Source: Rikenellaceae bacterium (lineage in GTDB: Bacteria > Bacteroidota > Bacteroidia > Bacteroidales > Rikenellaceae). From it: 64,000 nucleotides of DNA. The stretch spans positions 21,607 through 85,606 of the forward strand of contig CABIXK010000007.1 of NCBI GenBank assembly GCA_902362705.1. The letters run 5' to 3'. This document shows, in pieces, positions 34,837 to 44,800 of this stretch (the stretch's first letter is position 1; each line of letters begins with the position of its first letter). A program made the translations under genes and the position numbers. Under the pieces are notes generated by a model. That model had not been told where the DNA came from, ran no database searches, and worked only from the letters and a program-made list of their open reading frames with translations.

Positions 34837-35571
34837 TCAGAACAGCGACTGCTCGTAGAAGGCGAAGAGCTCCTTGTCGCCCCCGTCGTCCTTGCGGCGG
34901 CGTCCGCGGCGCGAAGCGGGCTTGGCGGTGCGCGGCCTCTCCGCGCCGTCGGCCCCGGCAGCCCCCTCGGCGCCCTCCTCGGCGATGCGCACCACGGCCT
35001 TGCGGCCCCGGCGCTTCGGGGCGGGAGCGTCGGCTTCATCGGAGGCGTCGGCTTCATCGAAGGCGTCGGACTCGGCAGCAGCAGAAGCGGCTTCGGCAAG
35101 CGCCCCAGCAGAAGTTCCGGCAGCGAGGGCCTCTCCGGCAGCATCGGCAGCGACCTGCGCCCCGGCGAAGGCCTCTCCGGCAGCATCGGCAGCCTCGGCA
35201 TTCCCCCGGCCAGCCCCCCGGGCCGGCACCGCCGCAGGCTCCTCCTTGAGCTCCTCGCGCACCTCGACCAGCAGCGCGCGGATGCGTTGCAGACGCTCCA
35301 TCAGCTCGGTGTCGCGGTCCACGGCGGCCGCGGCGGCGGGGGTGCGTCCCAGCGCCCGGCGGGCCCCGTCGAGGGTCATGCCCCGCTCCTTGACCAGGTG
35401 GTAGATGCGCTTGAGCGTCTCCACGTCGCGGGGCGAGAAGAGGCGGTTGCCCTTCTTGTTGCGCTTGGGCCGCAGCACGTCGAACTGCGCCTCCCAGTGG
35501 CGGAGGAGCGACGGAGCGACGTCGAACATCTCGGCCACCTCGCCCATCGAATAAAAGAGTTTTTCGGCCAT
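34837..35571 (-). CDS. MerR-family regulator with Ala-rich linker
   Basis: 244 residues. The MerR helix-turn-helix (about 6-75: YSMGEVAEMFDVAPSLLRHWEAQF, then RLFSPRDVETLKRIYHLV) is followed by a long low-complexity Ala/Glu/Gly region (about 100-225) and a conserved-looking end GDKELFAFYEQSLF. The linker holds direct DNA repeats (for instance a 22-bp unit with gcctctccggcagcatcgg near 35124 and 35169). Target genes and ligand are unknown. It lies between rsmF-like and nif3 genes on one strand. Confidence 0.88.
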   Translation of the reverse strand: MAEKLFYSMGEVAEMFDVAPSLLRHWEAQFDVLRPKRNKKGNRLFSPRDVETLKRIYHLVKERGMTLDGARRALGRTPAAAAAVDRDTELMERLQRIRALLVEVREELKEEPAAVPARGAGRGNAEAADAAGEAFAGAQVAADAAGEALAAGTSAGALAEAASAAAESDAFDEADASDEADAPAPKRRGRKAVVRIAEEGAEGAAGADGAERPRTAKPASRRGRRRKDDGGDKELFAFYEQSLF

Positions 35572-35581
35572 ATCGGTAGTC

Positions 35582-36952
35582 TTAGCTTTTCAGAATGCGC
35601 CAGGCGTTGGGATAGAGGTTGTTGACGCGCCCCCCGATGCGCTTGGCGAAGCCCAGCGGGCGGTCGTCGCAGCAGACGAGGTTCATCCCCTCGGCCAGCG
35701 GCGCCGCGGCGATCTCCTGCCGCCGCAGGTAGCGCAGCGCCTCCTCCTCCGTCAGGTCGGCCGAGGGCAGCGCCCCGCGCTCCAGCCCGACGAAGAGGGC
35801 CAGCGCACCGTCGGGCCGCAGGCGCCCCTTGAAGAGCTGCCCCATCGCCACGCCCGAATAGACCACCGGGAGCGCCGAGGCGAGGGCCGCGACGGCGTCG
35901 GCCTGCGCGGCGTACCAGCCGTAGCAGCACTCCCCCGCCGCGCCGAAACGCATGCGGTCGGGCGCCGCGACCCAGCGCCGCAGTTCGGTCGCGGCGGCAC
36001 GGTCGACCGCCGCCGTGGGCTGCCGCCGCCCGCGCGGCATGCGGCTGCGGGCGGCCGCGTCGTCGGCCTTGCGGGCCACGGCGGCGAAGAACCCCTCGCC
36101 GCGGGCCCTGTGGGGGTAGAAGCGGAAGGTGCGGAAGGGCCCCACCTCCCCCTCGACGATGCCCCACGCCGGGTCGACGGCCACCGGCTCGGCCTCCGCG
36201 ACCTCGTCGCCGGTCCATGCGACGAGGCGCTCCAGGGCGCCCTCGTCCTCATCGCGGTTGAAGGTGCAGGTGCTGTAGAGGAGCCGCCCGCCCGGCCGTA
36301 GCGCCCGCCACGCCTCGCGCAGGATCTCGTCCTGCCGCGCGGCGCACAGCCGCACGTTGCCCTCGCTCCACTCCGCGCGCGCCGCATCGTCCTTGCGGAA
36401 CATTCCCTCGCCCGAGCAGGGGGCGTCGACCGCCACCACGTCGAACCACGCCTCCAGATCGCACACCGTGCGCGGCTCGGCGCAGGTCACCACGACATTG
36501 CCCGTGCCCCAGCGGCGCACGTTGTCGGCGAGCACCTGCACCCGCCGGCGGTCGATCTCGTTGGCCACGACCAGACCGTCCGGCCCCACCGCCGAGGCGT
36601 AGAGGGTGGTCTTGCCGCCCGGCGCGGCGCAGAGGTCGAGCACGCGGCAGCCTGCGAGGTCGCCCGCCAGACGCCCCACGAACTGCGACGAGGCCTCCTG
36701 CACGTAGTAGGCCCCGGCGTGGAACGCGGGGTCGAGCGTGAACGAGGGCCGCACGTCGAGATAGCGCCCCTCGGCGCACCACGGCACCGGCGCGGCCCCC
36801 TCGGCCACGCGGGGCAGACGGCCGGACGAGCGCCGCGGGTGGAGCCGCAGGGAGACGGCGGGCGGCGTGTCGAGCGCCGCACAGAGGGCTCCGCCCTCGG
36901 CGGCTCCCAGGTCGCGCATGACGCGCGCGACGAACGATTCGGGCAGCGTCAT
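35582..36952 (-). CDS. RsmF/NOP2-like 16S rRNA cytosine-C5 methyltransferase
   Basis: 456 residues. SAM motif I is LDLCAAPGGKTT (about 105-116); the two catalytic-region Cys residues are in DAPCSGEGMF (about 175-184) and STCTFNRDE (about 226-234). A C-terminal RNA-binding domain with the PUA-like/RsmF 'last domain' pattern (QLFKGRLRPDGALALFV, NLVCCDDRPLGFAKR) follows. It should methylate a cytosine of 16S rRNA, position not predictable. It starts 3 bp after the deoxynucleoside kinase stop. Confidence 0.92.
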   Translation of the reverse strand: MTLPESFVARVMRDLGAAEGGALCAALDTPPAVSLRLHPRRSSGRLPRVAEGAAPVPWCAEGRYLDVRPSFTLDPAFHAGAYYVQEASSQFVGRLAGDLAGCRVLDLCAAPGGKTTLYASAVGPDGLVVANEIDRRRVQVLADNVRRWGTGNVVVTCAEPRTVCDLEAWFDVVAVDAPCSGEGMFRKDDAARAEWSEGNVRLCAARQDEILREAWRALRPGGRLLYSTCTFNRDEDEGALERLVAWTGDEVAEAEPVAVDPAWGIVEGEVGPFRTFRFYPHRARGEGFFAAVARKADDAAARSRMPRGRRQPTAAVDRAAATELRRWVAAPDRMRFGAAGECCYGWYAAQADAVAALASALPVVYSGVAMGQLFKGRLRPDGALALFVGLERGALPSADLTEEEALRYLRRQEIAAAPLAEGMNLVCCDDRPLGFAKRIGGRVNNLYPNAWRILKS

Positions 36953-36955
36953 GGG

Positions 36956-37570
36956 CTATCGGACCGTTTTGAGCGCGTCGAGCCGGGCGCAGATGCGCTC
37001 CAGCACGGCGGGGTCCGACACGAAGTCCTCGCGGTCCTTGTCGACGACCAGCAGCGGCCCGTCGTAGAGCGTGCCGATCCAGCGGTCGTACTTGTCGTTG
37101 AGACACTTGAGGTAGCACTCGTCGATATGCTGCTCGTATTCGCGGCCCCGCTTGCGGATCTGGGCCGTGAGCGTGGGCACGCTCGCCTTGAGGTAGATCA
37201 GCAGGTCGGGACGCGGGATGAGCTCCGTCACCAGATCGAAGATCTTCATGTAGGTCTCGATGTCGCGCGTGGCCATGAGCCCCATCTCGTGGAGGTTGGC
37301 GGCGAAGATGTGGGCATCCTCGTAGATCGTGCGGTCCTGGAAGATCATCGCCGCGTCCTTCTGCGAGAGCATGTCCATCGTCTGGCGGATGCGGCTGCCC
37401 AGAAAGCGGATCTGGAGGTTGAACGACCAGCGGTTCATATCCTCGTAGAAGTCGCCGATGTAGGGGTTGTCGACCTCCTCGAGGTAGGCTTTGGCGCTGT
37501 AGCGCTCGGTCAGCATGCGGGTGAGCGTCGTCTTGCCGCTGCCGATATTTCCTGCGATTGCGATATACAT
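36956..37570 (-). CDS. Deoxynucleoside kinase
   Basis: 204 residues of the dCK/dGK-like family. The P-loop GNIGSGKTT (about 7-15), the DRS-like motif QDRTIYED (about 100-107) and the lid-region QIRKRGREYEQHI are seen. It phosphorylates deoxynucleosides for salvage; which base it prefers is not clear. Embedded between the GH3 and rsmF-like genes. Confidence 0.92.
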   Translation of the reverse strand: MYIAIAGNIGSGKTTLTRMLTERYSAKAYLEEVDNPYIGDFYEDMNRWSFNLQIRFLGSRIRQTMDMLSQKDAAMIFQDRTIYEDAHIFAANLHEMGLMATRDIETYMKIFDLVTELIPRPDLLIYLKASVPTLTAQIRKRGREYEQHIDECYLKCLNDKYDRWIGTLYDGPLLVVDKDREDFVSDPAVLERICARLDALKTVR

Positions 37571-37585
37571 AGGCGTTCCGTGGTT

Positions 37586-39067
37586 TCAGTTTGCTGCTTC
37601 GGTCGTTGCGCCGACGGCGAGCACGTCGTCGGCTATGCGGCGGTCGTTGACCAGCCGCGGCACCTTGTTTTTGCCCCGCGCGCGCATCCAGCCGAGGAAG
37701 CGGCCCGGCTCGACGGCCACGATGCGCTGGCGGTCGAGCGTGGTGAGGCGCTTGGCGTCGTAATCGGAGTTGGCGGCGCGCAGCGCCCGGTCGAGCTCCT
37801 CGGCGAAGCGCTCGCGGTCGTCGGGCTCGCGCGAGAACTCCACGATCCACTCGTGGGCGCCCCGCTCGCTGAGCGACATATAGCACGGCGCCACGGTGTA
37901 CTCGCTCACCGCGGCCCCCGTCGCGCGGCACGCCTCGACCAGCGCCCGGTCGGCGTTGTCGACGATCAGCTCCTCGCCGAAGGCGTTGATATACTGCCGC
38001 GTCCGTCCGGCGAAGCGGATGCGGTAGGGGTCCGTGGAGGTGAACTCCACGCGATCGCCGATCTCGTAGCGCCACAGCCCGTTGGAGGAGGTGACCAGCA
38101 GCGCGTAGGTGCGGCCGCACTCCACCCCCTCGAGCGGAACGATGCGCTCGCCGTCGCGGAACTCGTACCAGGTGCCGTAGTCGAGCATCAGCAGCATGTC
38201 GTCGCGCGCAGGGTCGTCGGCCAGCGCGAAGAAGCCCTCCGAGGCGTTGTAGGTGTTCATGTAGTGCATGTCCCCGGAGGGTATCAGCTCCTCGAACGAG
38301 CGACGGTAGGGGGCGAACTCCACGCCGCCGTGGGCGAAGAGCTCGAGGCGGGGCCACACCTCCAGCAGGTTGCTCTTGCCCGTCAGCTCCAGCACGCGGC
38401 GCATGAGCGCCAGGTTCCACGAGGGTACGCCGGCGAAGGAGGTGATGCGCTGCCCGGCGCACTCGCGGCAGATGGCGTCGGCCTTCTGCCAGAAGTCGGG
38501 GAGGATGGCCGTCGCCGTGCGCGGCGCACGGAACCAGCCCCCCAGAAACCCCGTGCGGCAGAGCAGCAGCGCCGAGAGATCGCCCACCAGGTTGCGCCCC
38601 TCGCGCGCGCACGAGCCGCCGAGCGTGAGCGTCCGCCCCTCGAAGACGCGGCTGCGTGGGTAGGCGGCGGCGTAGAGCGTCGCCACGTCGCGCATGCCCA
38701 GCGTGTGGTTGCCCCACACCGACTCGCCCGTCAGGGGGATATACTTCGAGCGGTCGGAGGTGGTGCCCGACGAGCGGGCGTAGAGCGTGACGCGCCCCGG
38801 GGCCGCCACGTCGCGCTCGCCCGCGAGCATGCGACCGACGTAGGGCTTGAAGCGCTCGTAGTCGAACACGGGCACGGCGGCGGCGAAGGCCTCGGGCGTA
38901 TGCACGCGGTCGAGGCCGAAGGCGCGGCCGAAAGCCGTCCGCCGCCCGCGCTCGAGTCTGAGGCGCAGCATGCGCTCCTGCACCTCGGCGGGGTGGCGTC
39001 GCAGGCGGTCGATGGCCCGCATGCGCTGCGAGAACCAGGCCCGGAATAGGGTATTGCGAAGTGACAA
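37586..39067 (-). CDS. GH3-family acyl-adenylating protein
   Basis: 493 residues of the GH3 auxin-responsive family. The ATP-binding ARSSGTTSDRSKYIPLT (about 97-113) and YNASEGFFAL and RYEIGDRVEF motifs are present. Plant members join amino acids to acyl acids; bacterial members are widespread in Bacteroidetes with unknown substrates. The start is a TTG at 39067, which gives the family N-terminus (LFRAWFSQRMRAIDRL); no ATG is available further upstream in frame. Confidence 0.88.
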   Translation of the reverse strand: MSLRNTLFRAWFSQRMRAIDRLRRHPAEVQERMLRLRLERGRRTAFGRAFGLDRVHTPEAFAAAVPVFDYERFKPYVGRMLAGERDVAAPGRVTLYARSSGTTSDRSKYIPLTGESVWGNHTLGMRDVATLYAAAYPRSRVFEGRTLTLGGSCAREGRNLVGDLSALLLCRTGFLGGWFRAPRTATAILPDFWQKADAICRECAGQRITSFAGVPSWNLALMRRVLELTGKSNLLEVWPRLELFAHGGVEFAPYRRSFEELIPSGDMHYMNTYNASEGFFALADDPARDDMLLMLDYGTWYEFRDGERIVPLEGVECGRTYALLVTSSNGLWRYEIGDRVEFTSTDPYRIRFAGRTRQYINAFGEELIVDNADRALVEACRATGAAVSEYTVAPCYMSLSERGAHEWIVEFSREPDDRERFAEELDRALRAANSDYDAKRLTTLDRQRIVAVEPGRFLGWMRARGKNKVPRLVNDRRIADDVLAVGATTEAAN

Positions 39068-39229
39068 TTTCGTAAAATTATCGGTTATCCAAATGTTGCG
39101 CCCCGCGCGGCGAACCCTCGTCGCCGGAGCGGCTTCTTACGTCTTCCGTTCAAAAAGCCGGCCACAAAACGCGCCGGCAGCTCCCGCGGTCGGCCGCGCC
39201 GCCGGCAGCGGGGAGCGCGCGTCGCGGGC

Positions 39230-40576
39230 TCAGTTGAAGAAGTAGCCGATCTTCGCCACCGACGCGGGCATGGAGAAGACCACCACGCGGTCGTAGGGGG
39301 CGATCTCCATGTTGTCGACGGCGATGAAGACCTTGTCGCCGCGGACGATGCCTCCGATAACGGCGTCGTCGGGCAGCCCCAGGTCGCGGATACGCGCCTT
39401 GGTGGCGGGCGAGTTGGGCTTGACGATGAACTCCAGCACCTCGGCGTCGCTGCCCGTGAGGCACTTGATCGCCTGCACATCAGTCGACATGGTGAAGCGG
39501 AAGATGTTCGACGCCGTGACGAGCTTCTTGTTGACGATCGTGTCGATGCCCATCGACTCGGCCAGGTTGATGTAGTTGAGGTTCTCGACCTCGGCGATCA
39601 CCTTCTTCACGCCCAGCCGCTTGGCGAGCATCGCCGCCAGGATGTTGGTCTCGCTGCGGCCCGTGACCGCCACGAAAGCGTCCATGTTCGAGAGGCCCTC
39701 CTCCATCATCGCCTCGGTATTGCGGCCGTCCTCGTTGATGATGAGCGTGCGGTCGAGCGTCTCGGCCAGGCGGTAGGCCTTCTCGGCGTTGTAGTCGACC
39801 AGCTTGATGTTGACCTCGTCCTGCAGCTCGGTGGCGATGCGGATGCCGATGCGCGAACCGCCGAGGATCATCATGTTGTTGATCTCGATGTTGCTCTTGC
39901 CCGAGAACTCCATCACCTCCCGCACGGCATCCTGCCGCGCGATGACGTAGACCACGTCGCCCTCCGAGAGGCGCTCGCCGCTGCGGGGGATGATCGTCTG
40001 CCCGCCGCGCGTGAGCGCCACGACGCGATAGGCCGGCTGCGCGGGCTCCTCGTCGCCGTCGGCACCCGTGGGGGTGCGCCCCACCAGCGGCGAGGAGGCC
40101 TCGAGGCGGAAGACCGCCAGCGAGAGCTTGCCGCCCGAGAAGTCGACGTACTCGGTGGTCGAGGTGTGGCCCAAAAGGTTGATGACCTCGCGCGCCGCGA
40201 CCTTCTCGGGGTAGAAGAGGTAGTCGATGCCCATGTCGATGAAGGCCTCCTTGTTGTTGGGCTCGAGGTATTCGTTGTTGTCGATGCGGGCGATCGACTT
40301 GCGCGCGCCGAGCTTCTTGGCCAGCATGGCCGCGATGATGTTGACGTTCTCCTCGTGGTTGACGGCGATGAAGAGGTCGCACTTGCGCATCGACGCCTTG
40401 CGCAGCGTGGCGAAGGTGGTCGAGTCGCCCTCGACGGTGATGACGTCGGCCAGGCTTCCCACCTCCGAGAGCAGTTTCTGATCGGCGTCGACGATGGTGA
40501 TGTCGTGGCCGTTGCCGCTCAACATCTTCGCCAGATGGCTGCCCATCTCGCCCGCGCCCGCGATGACGATTCTCAT
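39230..40576 (-). CDS. trkA: TrkA-type potassium-uptake regulatory subunit
   Basis: 448 residues with two RCK units. NAD-binding loops are GAGEMGSHLAKML (about 7-19) and a second Rossmann unit near 230 (MMILGGSRIGIRIA); TrkA_C domains are at about 135-220 and 370-448. It gates a TrkH/KtrB-type channel in response to nucleotides; no channel gene lies in the window. The start MRIVIAG at 40576 is chosen over an upstream GC-rich extension. Its promoter shares a palindrome with the divergent gene at 40715. Confidence 0.94.
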   Translation of the reverse strand: MRIVIAGAGEMGSHLAKMLSGNGHDITIVDADQKLLSEVGSLADVITVEGDSTTFATLRKASMRKCDLFIAVNHEENVNIIAAMLAKKLGARKSIARIDNNEYLEPNNKEAFIDMGIDYLFYPEKVAAREVINLLGHTSTTEYVDFSGGKLSLAVFRLEASSPLVGRTPTGADGDEEPAQPAYRVVALTRGGQTIIPRSGERLSEGDVVYVIARQDAVREVMEFSGKSNIEINNMMILGGSRIGIRIATELQDEVNIKLVDYNAEKAYRLAETLDRTLIINEDGRNTEAMMEEGLSNMDAFVAVTGRSETNILAAMLAKRLGVKKVIAEVENLNYINLAESMGIDTIVNKKLVTASNIFRFTMSTDVQAIKCLTGSDAEVLEFIVKPNSPATKARIRDLGLPDDAVIGGIVRGDKVFIAVDNMEIAPYDRVVVFSMPASVAKIGYFFN

Positions 40577-40644
40577 ACGATGATCTCTTTGTGGGCAAGC
40601 GCCGGCCGCAGTCCCGGCGCCCGGCGGCGCGGAGAGGGCATACG

Positions 40645-40692
40645 CTTGCAATTTATCTTACAAATGTATACATTTGCGCAGGAAAACCCAAA
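40645..40692. promoter_or_regulatory. Overlapping divergent promoters fused in a palindrome
   Basis: The perfect 16-bp palindrome CAAATGTATACATTTG (40661-40676) is two abutting TACATTTG -7 boxes, one per strand. For the plus strand a TTG (40646-40648) is 20 bp upstream; for the minus strand a TTTG (CAAA at 40689-40692) is also 20 bp upstream. Each promoter's -33 box thus lies just past the other's expected start site, so only one polymerase should fit at a time. Confidence 0.8.
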
Positions 40693-40714
40693 TCCGCAAC
40701 CCAAAATCGCACTC

Positions 40715-40975
40715 ATGGCACCCTGGCTCATCGTACTGATCGGCGCGGCATGCGCCGTGGCGCTGCTCGTGGTCGGATTGTCGCTCACGCTGATGATCAA
40801 AGGCCACCACATCGACTCGGAGATCTCCACCAACAAGGACATGCAGCGGCTGGGCATCAAGTGCGCCGTGCAGGAGACGCGCGAGGCCGACGGCACGGCC
40901 GACTGCTCCGCGAGCGGCAGCGCACTGCCCGGATGCTCGGGCAACTGCGGTGCCTGCGACATCGACCACAAATAA
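40715..40975 (+). CDS. Small Cys-rich single-span membrane protein
   Basis: 86 residues. One membrane segment (about 4-30) is followed by a soluble tail with six Cys residues, four of them clustered at the end (CSGNCGACDIDHK). The cluster suggests metal or iron-sulfur handling, as in NqrM-like or Feo-associated small proteins, but I cannot assign it to a family. It is expressed from a strong-looking promoter (TTG-N20-TACATTTG), 39 bp after the -7 box, and is divergent from trkA. Confidence 0.75.
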   Translation: MAPWLIVLIGAACAVALLVVGLSLTLMIKGHHIDSEISTNKDMQRLGIKCAVQETREADGTADCSASGSALPGCSGNCGACDIDHK

Positions 40976-41238
40976 TAGGCGCACACGCGGGCGCAGGCGC
41001 GCGGGCGACGCGCTGACCGGACCGCCCGGACGCTGCGCACACCGGCTGCACGCCGGCAGCACGGGCCCCCGGACCCGCCGGCCGCACGGGCAACCTCAAC
41101 ACCGGACCGGCCACCGGACCCGCCGGCCGCAAAGCCGGCCGCCTCAACCCCCACCGGCCCGCCGCCCGCCAAACCCACCCGCCGCAAAATCCGGCAGGCC
41201 TCAACGCCCGCCGACCGCAAACCCCGCCGCCCCGATAC
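40976..41238. other. T-poor GC-rich intergenic stretch
   Basis: About 260 bp with repeated CCGCCGGCCGCAA and CACCGGAC-like words and very little T on the plus strand. No coding or RNA feature is supported. It lies between the Cys-rich gene and a bidirectional terminator. Confidence 0.5.
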
Positions 41239-41270
41239 GAAAAGCCCCGACCTTCCGGTCGGGGCTTTTC
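41239..41270. terminator. Bidirectional terminator before the META gene
   Basis: AAAAGCCCCGACC and GGTCGGGGCTTTT around a four-base loop. It can serve the META lipoprotein gene (minus) and the 40715 gene (plus). Confidence 0.85.
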
Positions 41271-41287
41271 GCGTCGGCACGAGCCCG

Positions 41288-41710
41288 TTACTCGGCCTTC
41301 GGTTCGTCGGTCGCCTGGAAGACGGCCACGACCTCTCCGTCGTCCGAGAGCACCAGCTTCGAGCCCTCGATGCTGTAGCCGTCGACGGCGTCGAGCATCT
41401 CCACGAAGAGCTGCTCGTACTCCATGTCGGGGCAGGCCATGCGGGTCATACCCATGTCGCTGAACTCCAGCGAGCCGCCCTTGACGGCATAGCCGCCGAA
41501 GAAGCCGTTGCAGTTGGTGCGTCCGTTGACCATCGCCTCCGAGGCGTCGAAACGGAGCGTGAAGGCGTCGTCCGAGACGGCGATCGCCTCCGAGGGGATG
41601 CCGGCCATCGACGAGAGCTTCCAGTAGGTCCCCTCCAGCGGGAGGTCGTTGCGGTTGCCGCAGGCAACGGCCGCGGCGAGCAGCGCAGCGGCTGCGAAAT
41701 ACTTTTTCAT
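41288..41710 (-). CDS. META-domain lipoprotein (HslJ-like)
   Basis: 140 residues. A lipoprotein signal ends at Cys17 (AAVAC). The META domain is clear: EGTYWKLSSM, RFDASEAMVNGRTNCNGFFGGY, and the highly typical MTRMACPDMEYEQLFVEML. Relatives include HslJ and secreted Leishmania META proteins; the function is structural or stress-related and not settled. It is between two hairpins, so a separate unit. Confidence 0.92.
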   Translation of the reverse strand: MKKYFAAAALLAAAVACGNRNDLPLEGTYWKLSSMAGIPSEAIAVSDDAFTLRFDASEAMVNGRTNCNGFFGGYAVKGGSLEFSDMGMTRMACPDMEYEQLFVEMLDAVDGYSIEGSKLVLSDDGEVVAVFQATDEPKAE

Positions 41711-41770
41711 GCGATTCGGTTTGTTATCGGTTCTGCGGAGCCTCCCTGCAAAACGCGGGCCAGGGCTCCA

Positions 41771-41801
41771 TAAAAAGGCCGCAGCCCGGTCGGCTGCGGC
41801 C
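41771..41801 (-). terminator. Terminator of the PFOR gene
   Basis: GGCCGCAGCC and GGCTGCGGCC arms; on the minus strand the stem is followed by TTTTTA. It lies 20 bp beyond the stop at 41821. Confidence 0.85.
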
Positions 41802-41820
41802 CGTTATCGGGATTCGGCGG

Positions 41821-44800
41821 CTAATACTCCTGCTTCGACAGGCGCACGTAGCCGTTGTAGCGCCACTTGGCATTCTCCTCGGCGGCCTCGAAGAGCTCGG
41901 CGGCCTCGGCCGGGAATGCCTTCTGGAGCGAGGTGTAGCGCACCTCCTTCATCAGGAAGTCGCGGAACTTCGACCAGTCGGGCTCCTTCGAGTCGAGCAC
42001 GAAGGGGTTCTTGCCCTCGGCCTCGAGCTGTGGGTTGTAGTGCCACAGGTGCCAGTAACCGCACTCCACGGCCTGCTTGCCCACGGTCTGCGTGCGGGTC
42101 ATGCCGCCCTTGATGCCGTGGTTGATGCAGGGTGCGTAGGCGATCACGAGCGACGGTCCGGGATAGGCCTCGGCCTCCTTCAGCACGTTGAAGAGCTGCA
42201 TCTGCGAGGCACCGATCGACACCTGAGCCACGTAGACATAGCCGTAGGTCATGGCGATGGCGCCCAGATCCTTCTTGCGGATGCGCTTGCCGCTCGACGC
42301 GAACTTGGCGACGGCACCCACGGGGGTCGACTTCGACGACTGGCCGCCCGTGTTGGAGTAGACCTCCGTGTCGACTACCAGGATATTCACGTCCTCGCCC
42401 GAAGCCAGCACGTGGTCGACGCCGCCGAAGCCGATGTCGTAGCCCCAGCCGTCGCCGCCGATGATCCACTGCGACTTCTTCACCAGCCAGTCCTTCATCT
42501 CCAGGATCTTCTTGCAGTAGTCGCAGCCGCAAGCCTCCAGCATCGGCACCAGACGCGCCGTCACCTCGGCCGAGCGCGACGACGAACCGCGCGCCTCGAT
42601 CCACTCCTTCATCACGCCCTTCAGCTCGTCGGAGCACTTCTCGCACGAAGCGATCGCGGCCTCCATCGTCTCTTGGATGCGGTTGCGGAGCTTCTCCACG
42701 CCCACGTGCATACCCAGACCGAACTCGGCGTTATCCTCGAACAGGGAGTTGGCCCATGCCGGCCCCTGCCCCTTGTCGTTGGTGCAGTAGGGGGTCGACG
42801 GAGCCGAACCCGAGTAGATCGAGGTGCAGCCCGTGGCGTTGGCCACCATCATCTTGTCGCCGAAGAGCTGCGAGATGGCCTTGATGTAGGGGGTCTCGCC
42901 GCAGCCGGCGCAGGCGCCCGAGAACTCGAAGAGCGGCTGTGCGAACTGGAGGTTCTTCACCGACTTGGTCTTGTCGACGACCTGCTTGTAGCCGATCTTC
43001 TCGGTCACGTAGGTCCAGTTGGCGGCCTGCGGCATCTGCGACTCGAGCGGCTTCATCACCAGCGCCTTCTCCTTGGCGGGGCAGACGTCGACGCAGTTGT
43101 TGCAGCCCACGCAGTCGAGCGGCGACACCTGGATGCGGAACTTCCAGGCCTTCGTCTCGCCCAGGCCCTGCTTCCACTCGAGGCCCGACGCTGCGGCCTC
43201 CTCCTCCGTAGCGAGGAAGGGACGGATGGCGGCGTGGGGGCAGACATAGGCGCACTGGTTGCACTGGATACAGTTCTCGACCTTCCACTCGGGGACGTTG
43301 ACGGCGATGCCGCGCTTCTCCCAGGCGGCCGTGCCGTTGTCCCAGGTGCCGTCCTCGCGGCCGTTGAAGGCCGAGACGGGCAGGTCGTCGCCCTTCAGAC
43401 CGTTGATCGGATCGACGATCGAGCGCACGAACTCGGGGCGCGAAGCGTCCGAGGTCTGCACGAAGCCCTTATCCTCGATCGAAGCCCACTCGGCCGGCAC
43501 CTCGATCTTCTCGACGGCGTCGCCGCCGGCGTCGACGGCCGCATAGTTCATGTTGACGATCTCCTCGCCCTTCTTGCCGTAGGACTTGAGGATGGCGTGC
43601 TTCATCTCCTCGACGGCCTTCTCGAACGGGATTACGCCGGCGATCTTGAAGAAGGCCGACTGCATGATGGTGTTGGTGCGCGATCCCAGACCCAGCTCGG
43701 CGGCGATCTTCGTGGCGTTGATGATGTAGAAGTTGATCTTGTTCTTCGCCAGGTAGGCCTTCATGTGGTCGGGCAGCGTGCGGCAGGTGGTCTCGGCGTC
43801 GTGCACCGAGTTGAGCAGGAACGAGCCGCCGGCCTTCAGACCCTTCAGCACGTCGTACTTGTCGACGTACGAGGGCACGTGGCAGGCCACGAAGTCGGGC
43901 GTGGTCACCAGGTAGGGCGACGTGATGGGCTGGTCGCCGAAGCGCAGGTGCGACGAGGTGTAGCCGCCCGACTTCTTCGAGTCGTAGGAGAAGTAGGCCT
44001 GGCAGTACTTGTCGGTCGAGCCGCCGATGATCTTGATCGAGTTCTTGTTGGCACCCACCGTACCGTCGGCGCCCAGGCCGAAGAAGAGGGCCTCGAAGGT
44101 GCCGGGCTTGGCCAGCGAGATCTCCTCGCCCACGGGCAGCGAGCGGAAGGTCACGTCGTCGGTGATGCCCACGGTGAACTGGTTCTTGGGCTCGTTCATC
44201 TTCAGGTTCTCGAAGACGGCGAGCATCTGCGCCGGCGTGGTGTCCTTCGACGAGAGGCCGTAGCGGCCGCCCACGATCAGCGGCCTCTCGCCGCAGGGGA
44301 GCGTGCGGGCCGTGGCGAAAGCCTCCACCACGTCGAGATAGAGCGGGTCGCCGTTGGCGCCGGGCTCCTTCGTGCGGTCGAGCACGCAGACGCGCTTGAC
44401 CGTCGAGGGCAGCACCTCCAGGAGGTACTTCACGGCGAAGGGGCGGTAGAGGTGGACGGTGATGACGCCGACCTTCTCGCCGCGGGCCGTGAGGTGGTCG
44501 ACCGTCTCCTTGAGGGTCTCGGTCACCGAACCCATAGCCACGACCACGCGCTCGGCATCGGCTGCGCCGTAGTAGGTGAAGGGCTTGTAGGTGCGGCCGG
44601 TCATGGCGGAGATCTTCTCCATCGCCTCGGCCACCATGTCGGGCACGGCGTCGTAGAACTTGTTGGCCGCCTCGCGCGTCTGGAAGTAGATGTCGGGGTT
44701 CTGGGCCGTACCGCGCGTGACGGGGTGCTCGGGGTTGAGCGCACGCTCGCGGAAGGACTTCAGCGCCTCGCGGTCGAACATGGCCGTCAGCGCGGCCTCG

